Shown in pieces: positions 25,847 to 34,130 of a stretch of DNA of 54,822 nt. The notes under the pieces are model-generated. The model did not search any database. It had not been told where the DNA came from and saw only the letters and a program-made list of their open reading frames with translations. Position 1 is the stretch's first letter, and each line of letters begins with the position of its first letter. Source of the DNA: an uncultured Bacteroidales bacterium (lineage in GTDB: Bacteria; Bacteroidota; Bacteroidia; Bacteroidales; Muribaculaceae); NCBI GenBank assembly GCA_945829225.1, contig CALZTY010000012.1, positions 1 to 54,822 of the forward strand, given 5' to 3'. Position numbers and translations under genes: made by a program.

Positions 25847-26898
25847 TCTTCTATTTCTTGTTTATTATTATCAATATGTTGTTTGTTATCACGACGGTCG
25901 AGGGCGATGCACGCAAAGGTGAATAAGCCCAAAGCGATGAGCAACAGAGTGTTGCATCCGAGGACAAGGTTGGCAAATGCGCCGGCGGGTGCGGCATCGA
26001 CGCCATAGATGCCCAGGGCAAAGATGATAGCCCACTGCCAGGGTCCGATGCCGCCATTGGAGGGCACTCCCATGGAGATTGACGAGAGAACGAATGCCAC
26101 TAAAGTGGCTTGCAAGCCATAGCCATGCTGTACTGCCGATGTGAATTCGAATGCTTCCATGGCGACAGCCAGTTGCCCGAAGTAGCAACCCCAAATGGCG
26201 ACGGTGAGGAGGAGCCACTTGCCGCGTCCCGGCATGGATGTGACCACGCTGAAGCCTTCCCACAAGCCCTTGAAGATGCCGCGGAGGCGAGCGATGACCG
26301 CCTTGCCGCGCGGAGTGTGGGCGATGCGCCATGCCAAGGCACATATCAAGGCGATGGCAACCCACATGCCCGGGTAGGTGACCCATGCTATCAAATCGTT
26401 GACAAGTCCTTCATTTTGACTGAGATACGAGAGTATTACACCCGATGAGAGAGCAAAGGCGAGTAGGGTGAGGAGCGCCACGGTGACGGTGTCGGCGGTG
26501 CGGTCGGCGACCATTGACCCGAATACCTGAGCGAAGGGGGCATTCTGGCGACGCGCGATGTACCCGGTGCGCCACAACTCGCCCAATCGAGGAAATACCA
26601 GGTTGACGGCATAGGTGCCGAAGATGCTCAGCACCACGTAGAACAATGGCACATCGATACCCAGAGCCTGCAACTGCAAGCGCCAGCGCATGGCACGGAA
26701 TACATGAGACAATGTGGCGATGATAAGACCACCGATAATCCAGCGGAAATCGCACTCGGTGGTGATGATGCGCCACATATCGGCGAAGTCGAAGTCGCGG
26801 AATAACAACCAGCATAGACCTACGCTGATGACCAGCGGAATGCCCACTTTGAACAGCAGGCTCAGTAGCGACGGCTTTTTATTGTGCGAAATTTCCAA
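25834..26898 (-). CDS. YbhN/LPG-synthase transmembrane-like (flippase-like) protein
   Basis: 354 residues with about eight transmembrane helices and the family blocks WIIGGLIIATLSHVFRAMRW, NLVFPRLGELWRTGYIARRQ and SSISMGVPSNGGIGPWQWAI. This is the UPF0104 / lysylphosphatidylglycerol synthase membrane domain without the catalytic aminoacyltransferase half. Related proteins are thought to move lipids or polyprenyl-linked compounds. The frame begins at a TTG (26898) with no ATG for about 40 codons. First gene of the minus-strand pyrC run; divergent from the TPR gene. Confidence 0.85.
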   Translation of the reverse strand: MEISHNKKPSLLSLLFKVGIPLVISVGLCWLLFRDFDFADMWRIITTECDFRWIIGGLIIATLSHVFRAMRWRLQLQALGIDVPLFYVVLSIFGTYAVNLVFPRLGELWRTGYIARRQNAPFAQVFGSMVADRTADTVTVALLTLLAFALSSGVILSYLSQNEGLVNDLIAWVTYPGMWVAIALICALAWRIAHTPRGKAVIARLRGIFKGLWEGFSVVTSMPGRGKWLLLTVAIWGCYFGQLAVAMEAFEFTSAVQHGYGLQATLVAFVLSSISMGVPSNGGIGPWQWAIIFALGIYGVDAAPAGAFANLVLGCNTLLLIALGLFTFACIALDRRDNKQHIDNNKQEIEECQK

Positions 26899-26928
26899 TT
26901 TTTTTTCTCGTTAGTAGTAATTAATGCG

Positions 26929-26936
26929 CAAAGTTA
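26929..26936 (-). promoter_or_regulatory. -7 box for the minus-strand pyrC run
   Basis: TAACTTTG on the minus strand, about 30 bp before the YbhN-like start. No clear TTTG lies at the -33 distance. Confidence 0.4.
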
Positions 26937-26966
26937 TGAATAAATGTGGGAAAATACTTAACTTTG
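26935..26966 (+). promoter_or_regulatory. Promoter of the TPR-barrel operon
   Basis: TATG (26935-26938), 20 nt, TAACTTTG (26959-26966); start near 26972, 18 nt before the ATG at 26990. The -33 element touches the opposite-facing -7 box, so the two promoters interlock. Confidence 0.55.
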
Positions 26967-26989
26967 CTCAAAATTTAGTCATAAAGAAA

Positions 26990-29914
26990 ATGAAAAAAAT
27001 CATAATAACGGGAGTTGCGGTGCTTGCGCTGACGTTGCCGGCGTTTTCGAGCGCTGCCGTTGAGGTGAGTCGCCCGGGCGAAATCGTCGCCGATGCGCTG
27101 GCGCTGAGTCCCGCCGAAGAGGCAGAATGGATAGCCGCCGAGGCTGCATATCGTGCCGGGGAAGCCGATGCTGCGGTGCGCTTGCGCCAATTCATCGACC
27201 GCTACCCCGAGGGCGTGCGTCACTACGAGGCTCGACTGTTGCTCGCAGATGCGTTGCTGAGCACCGATGCATCCAAGTCATTGGAAATCTATAACTCGCT
27301 CAACGCCACCAATCCCGGCGAGGGCTTGCGTGCCGACTTGGCTTACCATCGCGCCTATGCACTGATGCGCCGCGGCAACTTTGTCGATGCCGAGCAAGGC
27401 TTCGCCTCAACCGCCTCCGACCGCCAATATGGTGCCAATTCGCGCTTCTACCTGGGATATATCGCCTATACGCGCCGCGATTTCTCGCGAGCGCTTGATT
27501 ACTTCGGGCGCGTCGACCGTCGCAGCCTGCCGGGCGCCGGTGTCGACTACTTTTTGGCTCAGATTTATTACTCGCAGGGCGATTACTCGCGCGCCCTGAG
27601 CGCAGCCAAGGCTCTGATTGCCAATCCGATATGCGATGATGTGACCTTCCGCGCCGAGGCTTTACGCCTCGCCGGCGAGTCGCTGTTCAACCTCGGCGAC
27701 ACTGCCGCCGGCATCGACTATCTCGAGCAATATGCCGCGGTGGCGACAAATCCCGAGTTGTCGTCGCTATATATCTTGGGCACAGCCTGTTACAAGCAAG
27801 GGGAGTGGGCTAAGACAGTGAAATACCTGGCGCCGGTGACCGCGTCTGACTCGGCGATGGGTCAGAGCGCATATCTCTATGTGGGTGAGGCTTATATGAA
27901 GCAAGGTAACAAGGATGCCGCGCTGATGGCATTCGATGCCGCCTTGCGTCCCGACTACGACCCCGGGGTGCGTGAGGCTGCCTATTACAACTATGCCGTG
28001 GCTAAATTCAGTGGTGGTAACCTGCCCTTCGGCTCGTCCGTCGCTACCTTCGAGAACTTCCTGCAACGCTATCCTACAGGCGCTTATACTGCCATGGTGC
28101 AAGAATATTTGGTCGCCGGATACCTTACCGACCGCGACTACGACACCGCATTGGCGTCGATTGAACGTATGACCAATCCCACCGATAAGGTGCTGACTGC
28201 CAAGCAACAAATACTCTATGCCTTGGGCACTCGCGCCCTTGCTGCCGAGGACAATGATGTCGCCGGCAACTACCTCGAGCGCGCTCTGGAATTAGCCGGG
28301 TATGATGCTGCTGTCGCCGCGCGCACCCACCTGTCGATGGGCGAGGTGCTCTACCGCCGCGGCGAATATGCCGCCTCAGCCTCGCATGTCGAGCGATACC
28401 TCGCCACCGCTCCCGCCAATGAGAGCAATCGCCCGCTCGCCTACTACGATTTGGGATATGCCCACTTCGGCAACAAGGACTATGAGCGTGCTGCCGAGGC
28501 ATTTAGCCGCTTTATCGCCTCGCCGGGTTCATTAGGGGCTGTTGTTGAGGCTGATGCTCTCAACCGCCTGGGCGATGTGGCTCTGTATGGCATGCACTTC
28601 GACGACGCTATCGCCTACTACAAGCGCGCATCGCAACGCGCCCCCGAGTGTGGCGACTATCCTCTGTTCCAGCGTGCCGTAATTGCAGGCTACAACCGCA
28701 ACTATGAGACTCAAATTGAGGAATTTAATCGCCTGTATACGCAATTCCCGTCGTCGTCGCTCATCCCCGAGGCGCTTCTCGAGCAAGCCGAGGCTTATAT
28801 CCAACGCGGCGATATCGACAAGGCTATCGCCACATATCGCCGTGCCGTCGACACCTATCCCACCACCGAGCAGGGGCGCCGCGGACGCCTGCTCATGGCG
28901 ATGCTGATGCTCAACAACGGCAACCGCGAGGACGCTATCGCCGAATATCGCCGCGTGGTGGAGATGTATCCCACCGGCGAGGAGGCATCGATGGCTGTAG
29001 TCGAGTTGCAACGCCTTGCCGCTCAGGATGGTACGATGGCTGAACTTGCCTCTTTCCTGCAGTCGGTGGAGAACGCCCCGCAGATGGATGTGGTCGCTGC
29101 CGACCGCCTCACCTTCGAGGCTGCCGAGGAAATCTTCCTGCGTACCGGCGAGACGGCACGCATCGAGCAATATCTAACCGACTATCCCACCGGCGTTTAC
29201 CGTGGCAACGCTTGGGAGTATATGATGCAGAGCGCCGTCGCAGCCGGCAACACTCGCGATGCGCTCAGTTATGCCGAGGCGGTCATCGAACATTATCCCG
29301 ACAGCCGTAGCGCCGAGGAAGCCCTCGCCGTGAAGGCTCAGGCACTCCACTCGCTGGGACAAGGCACAGAGGCTCTCGAGGCGTGGGAATCTTTGGCTCA
29401 GCGTGCCTCGACTGTGGCGATGCAAAACCGCGCTCGCACCGGCATCATGCGCGTGGCGCGCGACCTCTGCGACTACGAGCGCGTCATTGCCGCCGCCGAT
29501 GCCCTGTTGGCATCGTCGACCGCCGGCACCGAGGACCGCAACGAGGCTATCTTCTCGCGCGCCGTCGCCCTCGATGGTTGCGGACGCACCGCCGAGGCTC
29601 GCGATGCCTGGCGCTCCATTGCCTACAACACCGATGATATCAACGGCGTCAAGAGCGCATACTATTTGGCGCAAAGCCTCTATGACTCAGCCGAATACAG
29701 CGAGGCTGCCGATGCAACTCGCGCTATCATTGACTCGGGCACACCTCACACCTACTGGCTCGCTCGCGCCTTCATCCTCCACAGCGACATCCTTGCCGCA
29801 CAGAACAATACCTTTGAGGCTCGCGAATACTTGCGCTCGCTGCGCGAGAACTATCCGGGCTCTGAGACTGATATATTCCAAATGATTGACACACGCTTAA
29901 CCGAACTAAAATGA
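26990..29914 (+). CDS. Large periplasmic tetratricopeptide-repeat protein
   Basis: 974 residues from the ATG at 26990, which begins a signal peptide (MKKIIITGVAVLALTLPAFS); an upstream ATG at 26924 lies before the promoter. The rest is almost entirely TPR and TPR-like helices (for example ANSRFYLGYIAYTRRDFSRA, RPLAYYDLGYAHFGNKDYER and SSLIPEALLEQAEAYIQRGD), about 20 units in all. Such scaffolds bind partner proteins in the periplasm. It overlaps the outer-membrane barrel gene by ATGA (29911-29914), so the two products are probably made together and may form a complex. No enzyme motif is seen. Confidence 0.88.
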   Translation: MKKIIITGVAVLALTLPAFSSAAVEVSRPGEIVADALALSPAEEAEWIAAEAAYRAGEADAAVRLRQFIDRYPEGVRHYEARLLLADALLSTDASKSLEIYNSLNATNPGEGLRADLAYHRAYALMRRGNFVDAEQGFASTASDRQYGANSRFYLGYIAYTRRDFSRALDYFGRVDRRSLPGAGVDYFLAQIYYSQGDYSRALSAAKALIANPICDDVTFRAEALRLAGESLFNLGDTAAGIDYLEQYAAVATNPELSSLYILGTACYKQGEWAKTVKYLAPVTASDSAMGQSAYLYVGEAYMKQGNKDAALMAFDAALRPDYDPGVREAAYYNYAVAKFSGGNLPFGSSVATFENFLQRYPTGAYTAMVQEYLVAGYLTDRDYDTALASIERMTNPTDKVLTAKQQILYALGTRALAAEDNDVAGNYLERALELAGYDAAVAARTHLSMGEVLYRRGEYAASASHVERYLATAPANESNRPLAYYDLGYAHFGNKDYERAAEAFSRFIASPGSLGAVVEADALNRLGDVALYGMHFDDAIAYYKRASQRAPECGDYPLFQRAVIAGYNRNYETQIEEFNRLYTQFPSSSLIPEALLEQAEAYIQRGDIDKAIATYRRAVDTYPTTEQGRRGRLLMAMLMLNNGNREDAIAEYRRVVEMYPTGEEASMAVVELQRLAAQDGTMAELASFLQSVENAPQMDVVAADRLTFEAAEEIFLRTGETARIEQYLTDYPTGVYRGNAWEYMMQSAVAAGNTRDALSYAEAVIEHYPDSRSAEEALAVKAQALHSLGQGTEALEAWESLAQRASTVAMQNRARTGIMRVARDLCDYERVIAAADALLASSTAGTEDRNEAIFSRAVALDGCGRTAEARDAWRSIAYNTDDINGVKSAYYLAQSLYDSAEYSEAADATRAIIDSGTPHTYWLARAFILHSDILAAQNNTFEAREYLRSLRENYPGSETDIFQMIDTRLTELK

Positions 29915-31500
29915 AAAAAATTGCCTTACTCGCCGCCGTGGCAACCGCAGCTACTGCCTACGCTCAAGACATCACCACCGAAGTAGTGGTTGACCGCACC
30001 GCCGCTCCCGTGGAGCGCGCCGCCACTCGTCCCACTCGCTTGGTGCCCTCGGTGACTCTTCCCGCTGTGGAGCCGGTGCAATTGTCTACCGCCAACTACT
30101 CTCTGCTGTCGCCCATCGAGCGCTCTTTCACCATACTGCAGCCGCCTGCCGGCGTCGCCACCCCGGTGGCAAGCCCCTATCGCGGATATGTCACCGCCGC
30201 CTACGGTCCGGCATATAACCTGTCGGTCATCGCCGGCTATCGCGCCCTCGCTACCGACAATGCCACCCTCGATGTCCATGCCGACTTCGACGGCTTCTCG
30301 CATCGCGACCCCAACTATGACGCACGTCAGATTTATAATGCCTTTGCTATCGGTGCCGACTATGCCCTGCGCGTCAACGACTACTCGCGCCTCAATGCCT
30401 CCGTTGGTTATAGCCTCTCCTCGTCGGCTCATCTCACACGCCACAGCCAGAGCCGCAATGTAGGTCACCTCGACCTCGGTTGGTCATCATCGGTCGAGGG
30501 CTTGGACTATGAGGCTTGGTTCTTAGGCGAGTTCAACGCCTCCTCCGATGTCGAGTTCAAGGTCCCCGGCAACTATCATTACGACGGATTGAAGCAACAG
30601 CGCTTTGCCATCGGTGGCAAGGCTACTCTGCCCTTCGACGAGACTTACGGCTTCGGCGTCGCTCTGCGTGGCGACTTTATCCACTCCTCGGTCGACAAAA
30701 ACTTCGGCAAGAGTAGCACCCCGGGTATTTTCAGCGTGCGCCCATTCGTCGAACTGAGCACCGACGCCATCACTGCCACAGCCGGTCTCAACTTTGACTT
30801 CTTTACCTCGATTAATGCCAAGATGTACCTCTCGCCGCAAGTCGAAATCACTTGGCGCCCCGACGAAATCATCGCCTTGAGCGCCAAGGCAACCGGAGGA
30901 ACCGGCTTCAATACCGTCGACGATGTCCTTGACATATGCCCGCTGGTAGGCTTCATTATGCCATACGACCGCTATCGTCTGCCCTTCGACATCGAGGGCT
31001 CTTTCGTTGCCGGACCCGTCAGCGGTGTCGCTATCACCGTCAGTGGCGGATATGCCAAGGCTGAAAATCTGGTCACCGCCGGCATCGGCGACCTCATGAA
31101 CCTGAGCAACGTCAAGGGTTGGCATGGTAAGGTGGCTGCCGAGTATAGCCATCGACTCTGGGGAGTCAACACATCAATCGCTTTCGCCCAGTCGGGTGAC
31201 GGCAAGGGTTACTATCAGTGGCGCGATGGTGCTCGCATGGTGTTCACTGCCGGTGGTCACATCATCCCCATGGAGGGTCTCAAGGTTGCTCTTGACTACC
31301 AATTCCGCGACCGCCGTCATGTCTACCAATACGACCTCGGCTGCGTCAGCAACCTCAGCCTCCGCGGCGACTATATGTTCAACGACCGCATCGACTTCTT
31401 TGCACTCGGAGATAATATCCTCTCGCGTCGCTACCAGATGACCGGAGGCATTTTCTCGCAGGGAATTGTGGTCATGGTTGGCGCAAATTACAAATTTTGA
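29911..31500 (+). CDS. Outer-membrane beta-barrel protein (TonB-receptor-like barrel without plug)
   Basis: 529 residues with signal peptide (MKKIALLAAVATAATAYAQD). A region of about 90 residues with Pro/Val/Thr follows, then amphipathic strands to the end. The final strand reads QGIVVMVGANYKF and ends in phenylalanine, the usual outer-membrane insertion signal. The C-terminal half resembles the last strands of TonB-dependent receptors, but no plug domain or TonB box is seen. It is translationally coupled to the large TPR protein gene. Likely a protein or lipid export or assembly pore that works with the TPR scaffold (inference). Confidence 0.75.
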   Translation: MKKIALLAAVATAATAYAQDITTEVVVDRTAAPVERAATRPTRLVPSVTLPAVEPVQLSTANYSLLSPIERSFTILQPPAGVATPVASPYRGYVTAAYGPAYNLSVIAGYRALATDNATLDVHADFDGFSHRDPNYDARQIYNAFAIGADYALRVNDYSRLNASVGYSLSSSAHLTRHSQSRNVGHLDLGWSSSVEGLDYEAWFLGEFNASSDVEFKVPGNYHYDGLKQQRFAIGGKATLPFDETYGFGVALRGDFIHSSVDKNFGKSSTPGIFSVRPFVELSTDAITATAGLNFDFFTSINAKMYLSPQVEITWRPDEIIALSAKATGGTGFNTVDDVLDICPLVGFIMPYDRYRLPFDIEGSFVAGPVSGVAITVSGGYAKAENLVTAGIGDLMNLSNVKGWHGKVAAEYSHRLWGVNTSIAFAQSGDGKGYYQWRDGARMVFTAGGHIIPMEGLKVALDYQFRDRRHVYQYDLGCVSNLSLRGDYMFNDRIDFFALGDNILSRRYQMTGGIFSQGIVVMVGANYKF

Positions 31501-31551
31501 CCCCTCAAAAGGCGATTTTTGGACTGTTTTTGAAAAAAATAACAAAAAAAT

Positions 31552-31582
31552 TTTGTAGAGCCGCCAAAAATATCTACCTTTG
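31552..31582 (+). promoter_or_regulatory. Promoter of tRNA-Gln
   Basis: TTTG (31552-31555), 19 nt, TACCTTTG (31575-31582): full match to the Bacteroidota consensus, about 23 bp before the tRNA. Confidence 0.8.
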
Positions 31583-31605
31583 CACCCGTGGAAACACAAC
31601 AGGAT

Positions 31606-31676
31606 AGTCTTATGGTGTAATGGTAGCACTACAGGTTTTGGTTCTGTCTGTCCAGGTTCGAATCCTGGTAAGACTA
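31606..31676 (+). tRNA. tRNA-Gln (anticodon TTG)
   Basis: 71-nt cloverleaf: acceptor AGTCTTA/TAAGACT with discriminator A, D arm GTGT/GCAC, anticodon stem ACAGG/TCTGT with loop TTTTGGT (anticodon TTG, reads CAA), T arm CCAGG-TTCGAAT-CCTGG. The terminal CCA is not encoded. It has its own promoter and terminator. Confidence 0.95.
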
Positions 31677-31681
31677 CTCAC

Positions 31682-31717
31682 AACGGAGCAAGCATCCCTT
31701 GCTCCGTTACTTTTTTT
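31682..31717 (+). terminator. Rho-independent terminator of tRNA-Gln
   Basis: AACGGAGCAAG (31682-31692) pairs with CTTGCTCCGTT (31698-31708), an 11-bp perfect stem with a 5-nt loop, followed by AC and seven T. Confidence 0.92.
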
Positions 31718-31752
31718 GTATGACATGCCCGTCATACCAGCAAAAGACAAAG

Positions 31753-32271
31753 TTATGAACCCGCAATGCGTTCCGCCGTTTTCATAGGAATTATTTTGCC
31801 AAAAACAATTACACCAGATACGATTGTCTTATCTGTAACTTCAAGTTCCGTGGTACAATCAAAAGTCGAAAAGAGTATATAGTCCTTTACCTTAATGTCT
31901 GAAACAAGGTCGACAATTTGAGGGGCAAAAGTCATTCCAAGAAATGCTCCGAATTGATTGAATCCATCATTTTCCTCGTTATTCATTTCAGACTTTAATA
32001 CATAGTTGACTTTTTCGACTATATAGTCCTTAACCATCTTTTTACCTTCAGCTTCCGACGGATTCTTAACGGCCGCAACTACGAAAACAGCTAATAGGAT
32101 CAGTATGAAAACTAAAACTCCAGTACGATTTTTATGAGGTGTTTTAGTAATAACTTGTTCCACTTCAATATTTTCTGAATATTCTCTCTTAGGAAGATTT
32201 GCATTGCGGTCATTTAATTTTTTTGTCCGCTGCTGGTCTTCAAGAAATTTCTTATATGATTCCAAAGACAT
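31753..32271 (-). CDS. DUF4359-like single-pass membrane protein
   Basis: 172 residues from the ATG at 32271. A cytoplasmic charged N-terminus (about 1-48, rich in Lys/Asn/Arg) is followed by one transmembrane helix (TGVLVFILILLAVFVVAAV, about 50-68). The outside domain carries DIKVKDYILFSTFDCTTELE and VIVFGKIIPM, which resemble the DUF4359 family. No enzyme motif is seen. It lies 2 bp downstream of the deiminase-like gene and shares its low GC content, so the two are one unit and probably act at the same membrane. The family assignment is moderate; the function is unknown. Confidence 0.6.
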   Translation of the reverse strand: MSLESYKKFLEDQQRTKKLNDRNANLPKREYSENIEVEQVITKTPHKNRTGVLVFILILLAVFVVAAVKNPSEAEGKKMVKDYIVEKVNYVLKSEMNNEENDGFNQFGAFLGMTFAPQIVDLVSDIKVKDYILFSTFDCTTELEVTDKTIVSGVIVFGKIIPMKTAERIAGS

Positions 32272-32273
32272 AG

Positions 32274-33572
32274 TTATTGCTTGATTACCCAGGTTGTACA
32301 ATTAAGAATTCCTCCTGTAAGAGCTACATCGTTATAGTCGATGGTTTCTATTGTCTTATTGGGGAATAATTCTTTAAGTTTAGCAAGAGCTTCAGCATCT
32401 CTATTGCCGGGAACATCAAACACTGGCATAATAATCAGGTCGCCAACCTCCAAGTAGTTGAGATAAACACCGATAGCATGGTCGTGATTCCCCTTGATTT
32501 CATAATTGAAATAAGGGAATTCAATGTAGGTTAGATTCGCTAACCGCATTGCGCGTTCCATATTCTTCTGAAAAGTTTGGCTATCGGCAGATAATTCATT
32601 GCCAATGACAGTGTTCTCGTTAACGAAACGAATCATACCATCAGCATGACCGGTAAAGTCGTATGACTTTGCTAATGCAGGTATGATGATGATTTCGGCT
32701 TTAAGCAATTCTGCGAGTTGCTTACGAATATCATCACGGTTCATATTTTTGTTTTCATCGAAAACGCGGTCTGTTATAATTGCCTTTTTCCCATACATTA
32801 CGACATTACCGCCATCGAGGTTTATGTCGGAAAAAATAGGCTTGAAGCCATTGACTTCATCAACATAACGAACATCTGAACGAGACTCTTCATATTCGGG
32901 AACACCTTTCAAATATGAAGGGTCGTATTTAAACTGAATAAGTTCGCCCTCGGCATTCTGCACGGGCATATAATCTCGACACCAAATATCCTTTGTACCT
33001 TCAAGAAACTTATAATTGATTTTGTATTTATCCAAAAGGTCGGTTAGACGTTTGCACGTAGAAGGATATTTGGTCGCCAAGAGTGCAGAAAGATAAACTA
33101 TTTGTGTGTTTTTTTTATTTTCGACCTCAGAAACAGAAAGTTTTGCAGCCTTGATTTTATCGCTAATAACTTCGTTAGAAGTTGAGAAAGATTCTGTCTG
33201 CTTTTTATTCCATTCTCTACGGAACTGTGCATCATCTGCCCCCAGCATTTGTACGCATAGTTCACGAGTAGGCTCTATATTGTTTTGAGTACAAATATCA
33301 CGGAAAATACTAATTTTTCCTCTGCCATTAGAATCAAATGAATCAACGTAATTATTCGAAATGTCTTTACCAGAACACATCAAAACGTTCCGTATATTGC
33401 GAAGAAGTTTTTTCTGCTGCTTAAGGGGAGTATTTTTGTCCGCCAACTCATTCATTAACTGCACAAGAGGCTTCGTCCGATAATGATTATACATTCGGCG
33501 ACATACATCATAAATCGCTATTAAGCTACCTATGACCCCTATTGTAGTAATTATTATTTCAGTCGATGACAT
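32274..33572 (-). CDS. Membrane-anchored agmatine/peptidyl-arginine deiminase family protein
   Basis: 432 residues. One transmembrane helix (about 5-22) and a separate N-terminal segment (about 33-120, with KPLVQLMNELADKNTPLKQQ) precede a full deiminase domain. The domain holds WCRD (197-200), DGGN (253-256), GHAD (308-311) and GGILNC with the likely catalytic cysteine 425. These are the Asp, His and Cys positions of agmatine deiminase and Porphyromonas-type PAD, though the residue before the cysteine is Asn instead of the usual His. Ordinary agmatine deiminases lack the membrane anchor and N-terminal domain, so simple putrescine synthesis is less likely. It is strongly AT-rich compared with both flanks, a sign of transfer. 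The substrate is unknown. Confidence 0.8.
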   Translation of the reverse strand: MSSTEIIITTIGVIGSLIAIYDVCRRMYNHYRTKPLVQLMNELADKNTPLKQQKKLLRNIRNVLMCSGKDISNNYVDSFDSNGRGKISIFRDICTQNNIEPTRELCVQMLGADDAQFRREWNKKQTESFSTSNEVISDKIKAAKLSVSEVENKKNTQIVYLSALLATKYPSTCKRLTDLLDKYKINYKFLEGTKDIWCRDYMPVQNAEGELIQFKYDPSYLKGVPEYEESRSDVRYVDEVNGFKPIFSDINLDGGNVVMYGKKAIITDRVFDENKNMNRDDIRKQLAELLKAEIIIIPALAKSYDFTGHADGMIRFVNENTVIGNELSADSQTFQKNMERAMRLANLTYIEFPYFNYEIKGNHDHAIGVYLNYLEVGDLIIMPVFDVPGNRDAEALAKLKELFPNKTIETIDYNDVALTGGILNCTTWVIKQ

Positions 33573-33573
33573 T

Positions 33574-33605
33574 GTATTAAAGTATTAAAGTATTAAAGTA
33601 TTAAA
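33574..33605. repeat. Four tandem GTATTAAA octamers in the deiminase leader
   Basis: Four perfect 8-bp units end one base before the complement of the deiminase start codon. They lie wholly inside the predicted 5' UTR (start near 33615). Copy-number change by slippage would alter the leader, not the reading frame. Confidence 0.92.
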
Positions 33606-33621
33606 GATTCTTATTTAAACG

Positions 33622-33652
33622 CAAAGGTACGCATTTTCAGAGAAATACCAAA
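33622..33652 (-). promoter_or_regulatory. Promoter of the deiminase-DUF4359 pair
   Basis: Minus strand: TTTG (33652-33649), 19 nt, TACCTTTG (33629-33622): full consensus match. Confidence 0.75.
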
Positions 33653-33751
33653 GGAATACTTCAAGGTCATACGTTAGACGAGAGAGCAAACATCTTTCCG
33701 TGCCTACAACGACCGAAGCCGAGTGCAGCAGCCAATGTTCGGTGAGCGATA

Positions 33752-33871
33752 CTATGCCTTAATCTTAATAATCAAGTCTTCCTCAAAGACGACCATGCGG
33801 TATTCCTTTGAAAATTGCTTCGCCACCGCCACACTAACCGCTAACCAGTAACCTATAACCACAGCGCAGCC
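33752..33871 (-). pseudogene. Probable 3' remnant of a lost gene
   Basis: The 280 bp between the deiminase promoter and the tRNA-Ala terminator hold no intact gene. One frame on the minus strand is open for 39 codons and ends AKQFSKEYRMVVFEEDLIIK plus three residues. Its composition is protein-like and its only ATG leaves 14 codons. It resembles the C-terminus of a truncated gene; the family is not recognised. Confidence 0.3.
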
Positions 33872-33927
33872 TCATTTGTATACTTGGCACAAGTAACATA
33901 GCCCGGGTTTTGGACCTTGCTGAGGGA

Positions 33928-33956
33928 TAAAAAAAGCGAGTCGTGAAGACTCGCTT
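33928..33956 (-). terminator. Rho-independent terminator of tRNA-Ala
   Basis: On the minus strand AAGCGAGTC pairs with GACTCGCTT around a 5-nt loop and runs into a T tract (complement of 33928-33934). Confidence 0.88.
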
Positions 33957-33960
33957 GATG

Positions 33961-34034
33961 TGGAGTATAGCGGACTCGAACCGCTCACCTCGACACTGCC
34001 AGTGTCGCGCTCTAGCCAGATGAGCTAATACCCC
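33961..34034 (-). tRNA. tRNA-Ala (anticodon GGC)
   Basis: 74-nt cloverleaf on the minus strand: acceptor GGGGTAT/ATACTCC with discriminator A, anticodon stem CGACA/TGTCG with loop CTGGCAG (anticodon GGC, reads GCC), T loop TTCGAGT. CCA is not encoded. Own promoter and terminator. Confidence 0.95.
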
Positions 34035-34049
34035 TTGTCTATTGCGCTG

Positions 34050-34080
34050 CAAAGTTAAAGCGATTTTTTCATTTGACAAA
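34050..34080 (-). promoter_or_regulatory. Promoter of tRNA-Ala
   Basis: Minus strand: TTTG (34080-34077), 19 nt, TAACTTTG (34057-34050): full consensus, 15 bp before the tRNA. Confidence 0.8.
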
Positions 34081-34130
34081 ACAAAAATTGAATATTAACA
34101 CACATTAAGTATAATTTACATGTATTAATC

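Noticed and set aside
31718-31737. GTATGAC/GTCATAC inverted repeat as terminator of the DUF4359-like gene
   Set aside because: The stem is 7 bp, but no T run follows it on the minus strand; the seven T beside it belong to the tRNA-Gln terminator on the other strand.
33574-33605. Short CRISPR array
   Set aside because: The 8-bp units are directly adjacent with no spacers, and no cas genes are present.
31606-34034. Integrative island with attL/attR from a tRNA 3' end
   Set aside because: No copy of the tRNA-Gln or tRNA-Ala 3' end was found across the interval, and there is no integrase; acquisition is argued from base composition only.
33834-34079. 81-codon minus-strand frame
   Set aside because: It runs through the tRNA-Ala gene and its terminator.
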